Shown here piece after piece: positions 17,649 to 27,200 of a stretch of 64,000 nucleotides of DNA. This DNA comes from Chitinophagales bacterium (GTDB lineage Bacteria > Bacteroidota > Bacteroidia > Chitinophagales > Chitinophagaceae): the NCBI GenBank assembly GCA_026936105.1, contig JAIXKI010000020.1:17823-81822 (forward strand), read 5' to 3'. How positions within the stretch are numbered: the stretch's first letter is position 1; each line of letters starts with the position of its first letter. A program made the translations under genes and the position numbers. The notes under the pieces are model-generated. The model was not told the DNA's origin. It ran no database searches and was given only the letters and a program-made list of their open reading frames with translations.

Positions 17649-18944
17649 ATGAGTGTACAAAACCGTCGCCGTTTTTTGAAAAAAGCCGGCGCTTTTTCTG
17701 CTTTTGCTTTTTTTACTTCGGTGTCAAATCCCGGATGGAGCCGAAACCTGGAAAAAGCTTTGAGGGATGCGGAAGGTATAGCGCCGGATGAACTGGCAAC
17801 AGAAGAGGACTTCTGGTATTATATTCAGCAGTCTTTTACTGTTTCGCCCGGTATCATTAATTTGAATAACGGAGGTGTGTCTCCTGCCCCCAGGACTGTT
17901 CAGGATGCTATGAAACGTTTTTATGATCTCAGCAATGAAGCTCCCAGTTACTTTATGTGGAGGATTCTGGATCAGGGAAGAGAGCCATTGAGAAGAAACC
18001 TGGCCAAAGCTGCAGGATGTTCTGCTGAGGAAGTTGCCATTAACCGTAATTCATCGGAAGGCTTGGAAACGGTAATCTTTGGTTTACCGCTGAAATCAGG
18101 TGATGAAGTGGTAGCTGCGAAGCAGGATTACCCGAACATGATCAATGCTTACAAACAAAGGCAATTGAGAGACGGGATCAAAATGGTTTGGATTAATCTG
18201 GATCTTCCCAGTGAAGATGAGAAGTATCTTGTCCGCAAGTACGTAGAGGCATTTACTCCCAAAACAAAAGTGGTACACCTCACTCATATCATTAACTGGA
18301 ACGGGCAGATTTTACCCGTAAGAAAAATTGCAGATGAAGCGCATAAAAGAGGAATAGAAGTAGTGGTGGATGGCGCCCACAGTTTTGCTCATTTTGATTT
18401 CAAGATATCTGATCTTGATTGCGATTATTTTGCCAGCAGCCTGCACAAATGGCTGTTTGCTCCTATCGGAAGCGGAATGATGTTTGTCAAAAAAGGAAAG
18501 ATCAAAGACCTCTATCCTTTGTTTGCTGCCGGCGATCCGAAAAGTGAAGACATCCGCAAATTTGAAGCATTGGGAACAAGACCGTTCTTTATTGAGCAGG
18601 CCATAGGCAAGGCTTTGGAGTTTCATGAAATGATCGGGATCGAGCGAAAAGAAAAACGGCTTCATTATCTGAAGAATTACTGGATGGAAAAAGTAAAGGA
18701 TGTTCCTAAAGTGAAGCTGAATACTTCATTGGACCCGAAATGGGGTTGTGCCATCGGGAATGTTGGTATTGAGGGTAAAAAACCGGGAGAACTCGAATCA
18801 TTCTTATTCGATAAATATAAAATTCATACGGTGGCAATAGAATGGGAAAATATTCATGGCGTAAGGATCACCCCCAATGTTTATACTACTCCTGGTAATC
18901 TTGATCTACTGGTAGATGGGATCCGGAAGTTTGCACAGGTTTAG
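17649..18944 (+). CDS. Tat-exported class V aminotransferase-fold PLP enzyme
   Basis: The 431-residue protein starts with a twin-arginine signal (NRRRFLKKAGAFSAFAFF), so a folded, cofactor-loaded enzyme is probably sent to the periplasm. The rest is a class V aminotransferase fold like cysteine desulfurases and isopenicillin-N epimerase: LNNGGVSPAPRTVQDAM near 77, NRNSSEGLETVIFGLP near 136, VVVDGAHSFAHFDF near 240, and PLP Lys267 in SSLHKWLFAPIGSGMMFV. Export of this fold is seen in Bacteroidota and others, but the substrate is unknown. It is followed closely by an APC permease. Confidence 0.85.
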   Translation: MSVQNRRRFLKKAGAFSAFAFFTSVSNPGWSRNLEKALRDAEGIAPDELATEEDFWYYIQQSFTVSPGIINLNNGGVSPAPRTVQDAMKRFYDLSNEAPSYFMWRILDQGREPLRRNLAKAAGCSAEEVAINRNSSEGLETVIFGLPLKSGDEVVAAKQDYPNMINAYKQRQLRDGIKMVWINLDLPSEDEKYLVRKYVEAFTPKTKVVHLTHIINWNGQILPVRKIADEAHKRGIEVVVDGAHSFAHFDFKISDLDCDYFASSLHKWLFAPIGSGMMFVKKGKIKDLYPLFAAGDPKSEDIRKFEALGTRPFFIEQAIGKALEFHEMIGIERKEKRLHYLKNYWMEKVKDVPKVKLNTSLDPKWGCAIGNVGIEGKKPGELESFLFDKYKIHTVAIEWENIHGVRITPNVYTTPGNLDLLVDGIRKFAQV

Positions 18945-18976
18945 AGAATAGCTGTATTTAAAAATTTTGAATCTCA

Positions 18977-20290
18977 TTGTCTTTACCACAAGCCAACCGG
19001 AAACTCAACCTGCTTCAGGCCACTTCCATTAATATGATAGACATGGTGGGCATTGGGCCGTTTGTGGTCATGCCACTGGTGGTCAGCCGTTTTCAAAATG
19101 GTTTGTTTTTGTGGGCCTGGCTGTTTGGGGCTTTCACTGCTTTTATTGATGCAATGATATGGAGTGAATTAGGGGCAAAGTATCCGCTTGCGGGGGGCAC
19201 TTATAATTTTCACCGTATAGCGTTTGGTGAAAAGGGAGGAAGGCTGATGAGCTTTTTGTTTGTCTGGCAAACAGCAATACAAGCTCCTTTGGTGGTTGCT
19301 TCCGGCGCTATAGGATTTGCTCAATATCTTTCATTTCTTGTGGATCTGAATGTTTTCCAACAGAAGCTGGTTTCAGGCGGGTTAGTGATATTGATATTTA
19401 TTTTATTATACAGGAAAATTGAAACGGTCGGCAAGATCTCGGTGGCTTTATGGTCGGTGGTAGTGCTCACCGTTTTATGGATCATCATAAGCGGATTGAC
19501 CCATCAACATCATTCGATCCCTTTTTTGCCTGAACAAACAAGTTCTTTTTTCTCTCTTGCATTCTGGGCTGCGATAGGACAAGGATCCGTAAACACTATT
19601 TACAGTTATCTCGGTTATTATAATGTCTGTCACTTGGGAGGGGAAATAAAAAGGCCTGAAAAAAATATTCCTCAAAGCATATTTATTTCTATCTCCGGCA
19701 TTGCGATTCTCTATCTGCTGATGAATGTAAGTGTGATGGGTGTGGTTCCCTGGCAATCGGTGAGAGAAGATGACAAATATCTGGTAAGCACTTTTATGTC
19801 GCAGATCTATGGCTACAAAGCAGGAGTAGTCGTAACGGTACTCATCCTGTGGATCGCCATGGCTTCTTTATTTGCGGTGGTGTTGGGCTATTCCAGAGTG
19901 CCTTATGCTGCTGCGGTTGATAATAATTTTTTTAAACTATTCTCTAAACTGCACCACACTAAGAAATTCCCTTATGTTTCGCTGATTTTTTTGTGTGGAC
20001 TTGGCCTGGTATTCAGTTTGACGTTCAGATTAGTGGATGTGATCAGCTCCATACTGGCAATGAGAATTCTGGTTCAGTTCATCGGGCAGGCAGTAGGAGT
20101 AGTGTTGCTGCGTAAGCGGTTTGGAACCGCTGACCTTCCATTCAAAATGTCATTGTATCCCATACCGGTGATCTTATCAATGATCATCTGGTTATTTATA
20201 TTTTTATCCACAGGGTGGTTTGCTTTGTGGGGCGGCCTGATCGCACTGGCAGGCATTGTTGTTTATTATCTTACCATGCAGTTTAAGTGA
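18977..20290 (+). CDS. APC-superfamily amino acid/polyamine permease
   Basis: A 437-residue integral membrane protein of about 12 helices. SINMIDMVGIGPFVVMPLVV near 18-37 occupies the place of the conserved helix 1 substrate/sodium motif, and SELGAKYPLAGGTYNFHRIAFGE matches helix 2-3 of the amino acid-polyamine-organocation family. The start is a TTG at 18977: an in-frame stop lies nine bases upstream and no ATG precedes the conserved region. Substrate unknown. The gap from the preceding PLP enzyme is 32 bases, so the two may be co-transcribed. Confidence 0.87.
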   Translation: MSLPQANRKLNLLQATSINMIDMVGIGPFVVMPLVVSRFQNGLFLWAWLFGAFTAFIDAMIWSELGAKYPLAGGTYNFHRIAFGEKGGRLMSFLFVWQTAIQAPLVVASGAIGFAQYLSFLVDLNVFQQKLVSGGLVILIFILLYRKIETVGKISVALWSVVVLTVLWIIISGLTHQHHSIPFLPEQTSSFFSLAFWAAIGQGSVNTIYSYLGYYNVCHLGGEIKRPEKNIPQSIFISISGIAILYLLMNVSVMGVVPWQSVREDDKYLVSTFMSQIYGYKAGVVVTVLILWIAMASLFAVVLGYSRVPYAAAVDNNFFKLFSKLHHTKKFPYVSLIFLCGLGLVFSLTFRLVDVISSILAMRILVQFIGQAVGVVLLRKRFGTADLPFKMSLYPIPVILSMIIWLFIFLSTGWFALWGGLIALAGIVVYYLTMQFK

Positions 20291-20308
20291 AATCAAGATT
20301 GGAATTAT

Positions 20309-20977
20309 ATGAAGATGTTTTTTTCTTTATCAACAATGTTAGCTTTATTACTTTTTATGCCACAAAATAAAAACAAAGTAATCTTCTTCGGAGATTCTAT
20401 TACTGAGTTTGGTGCACAACCCGGCGGATATATCACAAGTATTGAACGCATGTGCAAAAGTGAAGGAAGAACCGGCCAATATGATTTTATCGGAGCAGGT
20501 ATTGGTGGCAATAAAGTGTATGATCTTTACCTGCGTTTGGATAACGATGTATTAAGCAAAAGACCAGATATTGTGATCATTTTTATTGGGGTGAATGATG
20601 TCTGGCATAAAGCCGTTTTGCATACAGGCACTGATGCGGATAAGTTCGGAAAATTTTATCAGGCCATTATTGATAAGCTGAAAGCAATTGGCAGCAAAGT
20701 TATCTTATGCACTCCGGCTGTTTTAGGAGAAAAGACCGGCCTGAGTAATCCGCAGGATAAGGAATTGGATCAGTATTCTGGTATCGTTAGAAGCCTTTCA
20801 AAAAGGAATAGCCTGAAGCTTATTGATCTGAGAAAACTTTTTCTGGAATATGATCTGAAAAATAATCCTGAAAATAAAGATCAGGGCATTCTTACTGTGG
20901 ATGGAGTACATCTGAATGAGATGGGAAATGAGTTAGTTGCGAAGGAGATGTGGGGCGCAATTAAGTCACTTCAATAA
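20309..20977 (+). CDS. SGNH/GDSL-family hydrolase, probably secreted
   Basis: The 222-residue protein has the SGNH esterase blocks in order: block I FFGDSITEFG with Ser30, block II Gly in GAGIGGNKVYDL, block III GVNDVW with Asn, and block V DGVHLNEMG with Asp/His. A hydrophobic start (MKMFFSLSTMLALLLFMP) suggests export. Such enzymes remove acyl or acetyl groups from lipids or glycans; the substrate cannot be told. Its 3' end overlaps the convergent hydrolase gene by 12 bases. Confidence 0.88.
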   Translation: MKMFFSLSTMLALLLFMPQNKNKVIFFGDSITEFGAQPGGYITSIERMCKSEGRTGQYDFIGAGIGGNKVYDLYLRLDNDVLSKRPDIVIIFIGVNDVWHKAVLHTGTDADKFGKFYQAIIDKLKAIGSKVILCTPAVLGEKTGLSNPQDKELDQYSGIVRSLSKRNSLKLIDLRKLFLEYDLKNNPENKDQGILTVDGVHLNEMGNELVAKEMWGAIKSLQ

Positions 20978-21607
20978 GCTTTTCAGGATGCCGGATATTT
21001 CATCGGCTTTATTCATGGTCATCACATGAGTGCCGCCTTTTACAGTATAGTCTGCTTTCACAAAGCGGTAGGGTAAAAGTTTATCTGCTGTACCATGTAT
21101 ATGTACCAGGTTGGGTGGAACGGTCCGGTTTTTCCAATTGAAGATAGAACCCAGAGCCCATTTTATAAAGCTCATATCACTGTCAATGATTATTTTCCGA
21201 AGTTCTTTTTTTTGGTTTTCTTTTTTAACACCCAGTATCCAGCTTAATGTGAGAAGTGTTCTCGTCAATAGTTTGTTGGGTATCCACCGGTAAACAGGAA
21301 AAAATTTCATTAACCTTAGGTAACCCGGAAATTCATCTTTTGTTTTATTGCTGGAAATAATTATGCCTTTTATTGAAGGATTTTCTTTTGCCATTTCAGT
21401 GACCAGCATTCCCCCGAAAGACACTCCAACAATTGCCGGATCGTTTTCGGGTATCAGGGCAAGAAGGCGGTGTGCATAGGATTCCAGGGATTCTTTTTTC
21501 AATGGCTCTATCCAGTCAATAAAAACAGGCTTACAGAAACTGAGGTCCAGATAAGTGAAGACCCTTCTGTCGGCTCCGAGTCCGCTGATGAAATAGACTT
21601 TTTTCAA
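20966..21607 (-). CDS. Alpha/beta-hydrolase
   Basis: A 213-residue alpha/beta-hydrolase without a signal peptide. The nucleophile elbow is VGVSFGGM (near residue 60), the oxyanion region ISGLGADRRVF is at the start, and the C-terminal HIHGTADKLLPY and GGTHVMTM carry the acid and histidine. This is the short form common in Bacteroidota, of unknown substrate. It lies 8 bases downstream of tyrS on the same strand and is probably transcribed with it. Confidence 0.8.
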   Translation of the reverse strand: MKKVYFISGLGADRRVFTYLDLSFCKPVFIDWIEPLKKESLESYAHRLLALIPENDPAIVGVSFGGMLVTEMAKENPSIKGIIISSNKTKDEFPGYLRLMKFFPVYRWIPNKLLTRTLLTLSWILGVKKENQKKELRKIIIDSDMSFIKWALGSIFNWKNRTVPPNLVHIHGTADKLLPYRFVKADYTVKGGTHVMTMNKADEISGILKSLLK

Positions 21608-21614
21608 TAGTCAT

Positions 21615-22892
21615 TTAGTTAAAACTGACGAGGTAATAGTTCTTTTTCCCTTTTTGAATCAAAAGATATTTATCCTGAAGCAATAATTTTTTTTCTATCC
21701 TGATTTTTTCATCTTCCACTTTTTTCCGGTTGATACTGACGCCGCCGCCCTGGATCATTTTTCTCGCTTCTCCTTTACTGGGAAAAATTTTTGTTTCGGA
21801 TAGAAAACTCACTACGTCAATTCCTTCATTTAATTTATTCATCGGGTATTCAGACTTTATGACCCCTTCCATACCTTCCAGGTCTTCTGCACTCAGGCTC
21901 TCAGCCGGAGCATTTTGATTAGCGAAAAGTTTTTCTGTTGTGGCTACAGCTTTTTCATATTCTTCTTTTCCGTGTACAAAAGTGGTGATCTCCTGTGCCA
22001 GGGTTTTCTGTAACACTCTTGAAGAAGGATCTGAATGATGTTCATGTATCAGCATGTGAATGGCATCACGGGAGAGAAAGGTGAATAGTTTGATCCACTT
22101 TTCCGCATCTTCATCGCTTGAATTCAGCCAGAACTGATAGAATTGATATGGCGAGGTTTTGCTCCCGTCCAGCCAGATATTTCCCCGTTCCGATTTTCCG
22201 AATTTGCTTCCGTCTGCCTTTGTGATCAAAGGGCATGTAAAAGCAAAAGCTTCACCGCCTGCTTTTTTACGGATCAGTTCAGTCCCTGTAACAATATTAC
22301 CCCACTGGTCACTACCGCCCATCTGAAGTTTGCAGTTTTTATTTTGGTACAGCCAATAATAATCGTAGCCCTGTATCAACTGATAAGAGAATTCGGTGAA
22401 ACTTAGACCGGCTTCTCCTTCAATTCTTTTTTTTACACTATCCTTTGCCATCATATAATTCACGGTGATGTGCTTACCTGTATCACGAATGAAATCAAGA
22501 AAACGCATTTCTTTGAACCAGTCATAGTTATTGACCATTTCGGCACAGTTTTTTTTGGAAGGATCAAAATCGAGAAACTTCATCAACTGATTTCTTACCC
22601 CGGATTCATTCTTTCTTAATACTTCTTCGCTCAGCAGATTTCTTTCTTTGCTCTTACCACTTGGATCCCCGACCATCCCGGTTGCTCCACCAACAAGGGC
22701 GATAGGCTTGTGCCCTGCTTTTTGCAAATGAACCAGTAACAGTATGGGCACCAGGCTGCCGATATGTAAGGATTCAGCTGTTGGGTCAAAGCCGATATAT
22801 CCGGCAGTCATCTCTTTATTGAGTTGATCCTCAGTACCCGGCATGATATCCTGGATCATGCCTCTCCATTGCAATTCGTCTATCAATCCCAT
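21615..22892 (-). CDS. tyrS: Tyrosyl-tRNA synthetase
   Basis: A 425-residue class I synthetase charging tRNA-Tyr. PTAESLHIGSLVP is the HIGH region, the tyrosine-binding block includes YQLIQGYDYYWLYQ, GGSDQWGNI follows, and the KMSKS-type loop reads GSKFGKSERGNIW. A C-terminal S4-like RNA-binding domain (GEARKMIQGGGVSINRKKV) ends the protein. A longer frame opens at 22985, but a TATTTTTG promoter element at 22945-22952 lies inside that extension and the family begins near MGLIDELQW, so the ATG at 22892 is the start. Confidence 0.95.
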   Translation of the reverse strand: MGLIDELQWRGMIQDIMPGTEDQLNKEMTAGYIGFDPTAESLHIGSLVPILLLVHLQKAGHKPIALVGGATGMVGDPSGKSKERNLLSEEVLRKNESGVRNQLMKFLDFDPSKKNCAEMVNNYDWFKEMRFLDFIRDTGKHITVNYMMAKDSVKKRIEGEAGLSFTEFSYQLIQGYDYYWLYQNKNCKLQMGGSDQWGNIVTGTELIRKKAGGEAFAFTCPLITKADGSKFGKSERGNIWLDGSKTSPYQFYQFWLNSSDEDAEKWIKLFTFLSRDAIHMLIHEHHSDPSSRVLQKTLAQEITTFVHGKEEYEKAVATTEKLFANQNAPAESLSAEDLEGMEGVIKSEYPMNKLNEGIDVVSFLSETKIFPSKGEARKMIQGGGVSINRKKVEDEKIRIEKKLLLQDKYLLIQKGKKNYYLVSFN

Positions 22893-22944
22893 ATCTAAGT
22901 CTATGATTTGCAGTTTAAATACCGGAAACCCGGCTTCAATCGTG

Positions 22945-22952
22945 CAAAAATA
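22945..22952 (-). promoter_or_regulatory. -7 promoter element for tyrS
   Basis: The minus strand reads TATTTTTG (TAnnTTTG). Transcription would begin near 22940, giving a leader of about 48 bases to the chosen tyrS ATG. No clear -33 element. Confidence 0.5.
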
Positions 22953-23126
22953 TAACAGAAACTGCTTGGATAGGGGAAGGTGCAATATTTTTCTAAATTA
23001 TTCGTTTTCAACTGATAGTCTTTCTGGCATCGAGCCTATGTAATTCAGTGCCTAAAGATTAATTTTACGACACCGCTCTACCTTATGAAAGCAATATAAT
23101 TCAAATGCTTATTGAAAATTGTCCGA

Positions 23127-24242
23127 ATGAAACTAACCAAGCTTTATCTGACCCTATCCCTTGCATTTTGCTGTTTGAGTGCTGTTGCACAATTCAGGAA
23201 ATATTCCAATGAATTTTTAAACATTGGAGCCGGAGCCCGTGGTTTAGGAATGGGTAGCGCACAGGCTGCTTCAGTAATGGATGGAACGTCCGGATACTGG
23301 AATCCTGCCGGGTTGGTGGGAGTGAAAGATCATCCTGAGCTGAACCTGATGCATGCTGAATATTTTGCCGGCATCGGTAAATATGATTTTGCCAGTATTG
23401 TTTTCCCAACTTCAAATAATAAAAGAACGATTGGGATTACCGGCCTTCGCTTTGCAGTTGATGATATTATGAATACGTTGTTTTTGGTAGAGCCTGATGG
23501 ATCGATCAACTACAATAACATACAATCATTTTCTTCCGCTGATTATGCATTTCTATTATCCTTTGCTCAGAAACTGAAAGAGAGCGGGAATAAAAATGTT
23601 CATTTTGGCTTAAACGCAAAAGTGATTTACCGTGGCGTGGGAAAATTTGCAAAAGCCTGGGGTTTCGGGCTGGATGCAGGTGTCCAGATCATGCATGACC
23701 AATGGAAGTTTGGGATCGTAGGCCGTGACCTTACCAGCACTTTCAATGCATGGACATTCAATTTCTCTGATGAAGAAAAAGAAGTCTTATACCTGACAAA
23801 CAATGATATCCCTGTTAAATCAACAGAGATCACGGCCCCCCGACTCATTCTGGCAGCAGCCCGCAATTTTCAATTAAGTAAGAAGTCAGGTTTACTGGCA
23901 GAAGCAGATCTGGATGTGACATTTGACGGAAAAAGAAATACGGTAATCAGTTCAAATCCGATCAGTATTGATCCGAAGATCGGTCTGGAATATAACCTGA
24001 ATAACATTTTCTTTCTGAGAGCAGGGATCAATAATTTCCAGAAAGCTTTATCTGATGGAGATACTTTGAATCAAAAGAAAGTGTGGATTTATCAGCCAAG
24101 TATCGGCACAGGATTCAGAATATCGAACGTGATGATTGATTATGCATTTACTAACCTGGCAAACCAATCCAATCCGTTGTTCACACATGTCTTTTCATTG
24201 AAGTTGAATATGGTGAACGATAAGAATAAAAAGAAAAAATAA
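23127..24242 (+). CDS. PorV/PorQ-family outer-membrane protein (type IX secretion-associated)
   Basis: A 371-residue product with a signal peptide (MKLTKLYLTLSLAFCCLSAVA) and a FadL-like beta-barrel pattern. The start of the mature protein, FLNIGAGARGLGMGSAQ.. then GYWNPAGL, is the hallmark of the PorV/PorQ family; PorV shuttles type IX cargo between translocon and sortase. The barrel ends FTHVFSLKLNMV. A TTG fifteen bases upstream is also possible, but the ATG gives a cleaner signal. Twenty-four bases downstream begins a giant C25 peptidase, the enzyme class of the PorU sortase, so the two likely act together. Whether this is PorV, PorQ or a paralogue is not decided. Confidence 0.85.
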   Translation: MKLTKLYLTLSLAFCCLSAVAQFRKYSNEFLNIGAGARGLGMGSAQAASVMDGTSGYWNPAGLVGVKDHPELNLMHAEYFAGIGKYDFASIVFPTSNNKRTIGITGLRFAVDDIMNTLFLVEPDGSINYNNIQSFSSADYAFLLSFAQKLKESGNKNVHFGLNAKVIYRGVGKFAKAWGFGLDAGVQIMHDQWKFGIVGRDLTSTFNAWTFNFSDEEKEVLYLTNNDIPVKSTEITAPRLILAAARNFQLSKKSGLLAEADLDVTFDGKRNTVISSNPISIDPKIGLEYNLNNIFFLRAGINNFQKALSDGDTLNQKKVWIYQPSIGTGFRISNVMIDYAFTNLANQSNPLFTHVFSLKLNMVNDKNKKKK

Positions 24243-24266
24243 ATCTGCACCTCTATCAATATCCGA

Positions 24267-27200
24267 ATGATGAAACGTATTATATTTTTCATATTGCTGT
24301 CTTTAAACCTGGCCGCTCAGTCACAGGTATATAACAATGAATGGATTGATTACGGGAAAACCTATTATAAGTTTAAAGTGGGAGCGACGGGTTTATACCG
24401 TATTACGCAGCCTGCGCTTGTTTCGATCGGATTAGATAATGTGCCGGCACAGGATTTTCAATTGTGGAGGAACGGAAAGGAAATTTCTTTGTACACTTCA
24501 GTTCAAACAGGTGTTCTGGGTACTTCAGACTATATTGAGTTTTGGGGAGAAATGAATGACGGGAAACCTGATAACGCTTTATACAGGCAATCCGATTTTC
24601 AACTCAGTAACAAATACAGTTTGCAAACGGACACTGCAGCTTTCTTTCTTACCGTAAATCCGGGCAGCAGTAATTTAAGATTGAATCCTGTAGCAAATAA
24701 TATTTCGGGGACACTAACCCCTGAGCCGTATTTTATGTACACGGTAGGCAATTATTATAAGAGCAAAATAAACGCTGGTTTTGCTGCCGTGGTAGGAGAG
24801 TATGTCTATTCTTCCTCTTATGACCAGGGTGAAGGATGGTCTTCAGGGGATATTGATAGTAATGTTGTACTTGCAACCAACTTCACCAATCTATTTCCTT
24901 ATACTGATATGGATGCACCCCAGTCGGTGTTTAAGATCAATGCTGCAGGGAATGCTTTGAATACGAGAAATTTTGAAGTTCAGATCAACGCATCAAGTAT
25001 AATGACCCAAACAATGGATTTCTATGACTATGTGAAAGCGAATACCTCAATTAGCACTTCATTGATCAATACCGGGTCTGCTGCTGTCAGCATCATCAAC
25101 CATGCATCCAAAAAGCCAGACCGGATGGTGGTGGCTCAGTTTGAGCTGACATATCCAAGAAAATTCAATTTTGGTAATGCTACAAATTTCATGTTCGAAT
25201 TACCGGCGAGTGCTACCGGGAATTATCTGGAAATATCCAATTTTAACCGGGGAGGTCAGGTGCCGGTGTTATATGACCTTACTAACGGAACAAGATATGT
25301 AGCCGATATCAGCAATCCGGCTCTGATCAAAATAGAATTACTTCCTTCGGCTGTTGACAGAAAACTTTTGCTGGTAAGTCAGGCTCCGGCAACAATTAAA
25401 TCAGTCACAGCATTCCAGCAAAGGAATTTCGTGGATTTTTCTCAAACAGCCAATCAGGGTGACTACCTGATGATCACGAATAAGGCTTTAATGAATGCAA
25501 CGAACGGATCACACCCGATAGAAGAGTACAGGGATTACAGAAGTTCGCCGGCCGGTGGTTCTTACGACGCAAAAATTTATTTTGTTGATGAATTGGTGGA
25601 CCAGTTTGCTTATGGAATTAAAATGGATCCCCTGGCTATACAGAATTTTATCAGATGGGCAAGAGCGCATTTCGGGATGCCGCTCAGAGAAGTCTTTCTG
25701 ATTGGGAAGGGGATGACCTATAATCAGTTCAGGGCAAGAGAGAATGATCCGAATATTGACAAGCTGTTTTTTGTTCCGACTTTTGGGAATCCTGCATCCG
25801 ATAATTTATTCTGCATCGAACCGGGGAATAATATTCCTCTTACTCCCATTGGCAGACTTTCTGTGATCAGTGCAGACGAGATCATTCCTTATTATAACAA
25901 GGTTGTGCAATATGAACAATTACAGGCGGCCTCTGCTTCTTATAACACGGTACAGGACAAGGCATGGATGAAAAACGTTTTACATCTTGTCGGTGCAAAT
26001 GAGCCCATCCTTCAACAAGAGTTGAAGAACAGGATGGATATTTATAAGCAGATCATCTCAGACACTCTCTTCGGCGCCAATGTGACAACGTTTACCAAAA
26101 GCTCCGCAGAAGTGATACAGCAGGTGAGCGGAGCTGATATTAATGGAATGTTCCAAAAAGGTATCGGGCTCCTTACTTACTTCGGACATTCTTCTTCCAC
26201 TACTCTGGAGTTTAACCTGGATAATCCTAATGAATATGACAATAACGGCAAGTATCCTTTCATGATGGTGATGGGATGCCTGGCCGGGAATATTTTTGAT
26301 TTCAATGCACAACGCCTTCTGACCAAGTCTTCAATTTCGGATAAGTTTATCCTGGCTGATCAGCATGGAGCAGTCGGATTTTTGGCAAATTCTTATTACA
26401 GTATTGTTCAATACCTGGATATCATTATCAACCAGATGTATAAGGAGATGGCAAGAGGATCCTACGGTAAAACATTTGGTGAGATTTTGAACAAATCCAT
26501 AGAAAGAACTTTTGATATTACCACACAGAATGATTTTTATGCCCGGTTCCATTGTGAACAGATCATGCTGAACGGTGATCCGGCGATCCGGCTGAATACC
26601 TTCCCCAAACCTGATTATGTAATCGAAGATCCGATGGTAAAAGTTTCTCCTCAGTTCATATCAGTTGCTGCAGATCATTTTACGATCAAAGCTGCAGTAC
26701 TCAATCTGGGTGAAGCGATCAACAGAAATGTAGTAATTGAAGTGAAAAGAACTTATCCTGATCTGAGTACAGTGGTGGTGGAAAGAGATACGATCCCAGG
26801 GATAAGATACAGCGATACACTTACTATCGACATTCCGATTGTAGCGACCAGAGATAAAGGCTTAAACAAGATATCCATTACCATAGATCCGGATAATGAA
26901 ATAGATGAACTGTATAAAAACAATAACTCCATTACTAAAGATATTGTGATCTATGAAGATGAAGCAAAGCTGGTTTATCCTTATGATTATGCAATAGTGG
27001 GTAAACAAAATATAAAACTGTTGGCTTCAACAGCAAACCCCTTTGCAGTGCAGAAACAATACAGGATGGAGATAGATACCACAGAATTATTTAATTCTCC
27101 ATTTAAATTTGGCCAGACCATAAGCAGTAAGGGTGGGCTGCTGGAGTTTACACCGGGATTTTCTTTTACAGACAGCACTGTATATTATTGGAGGGTCGCA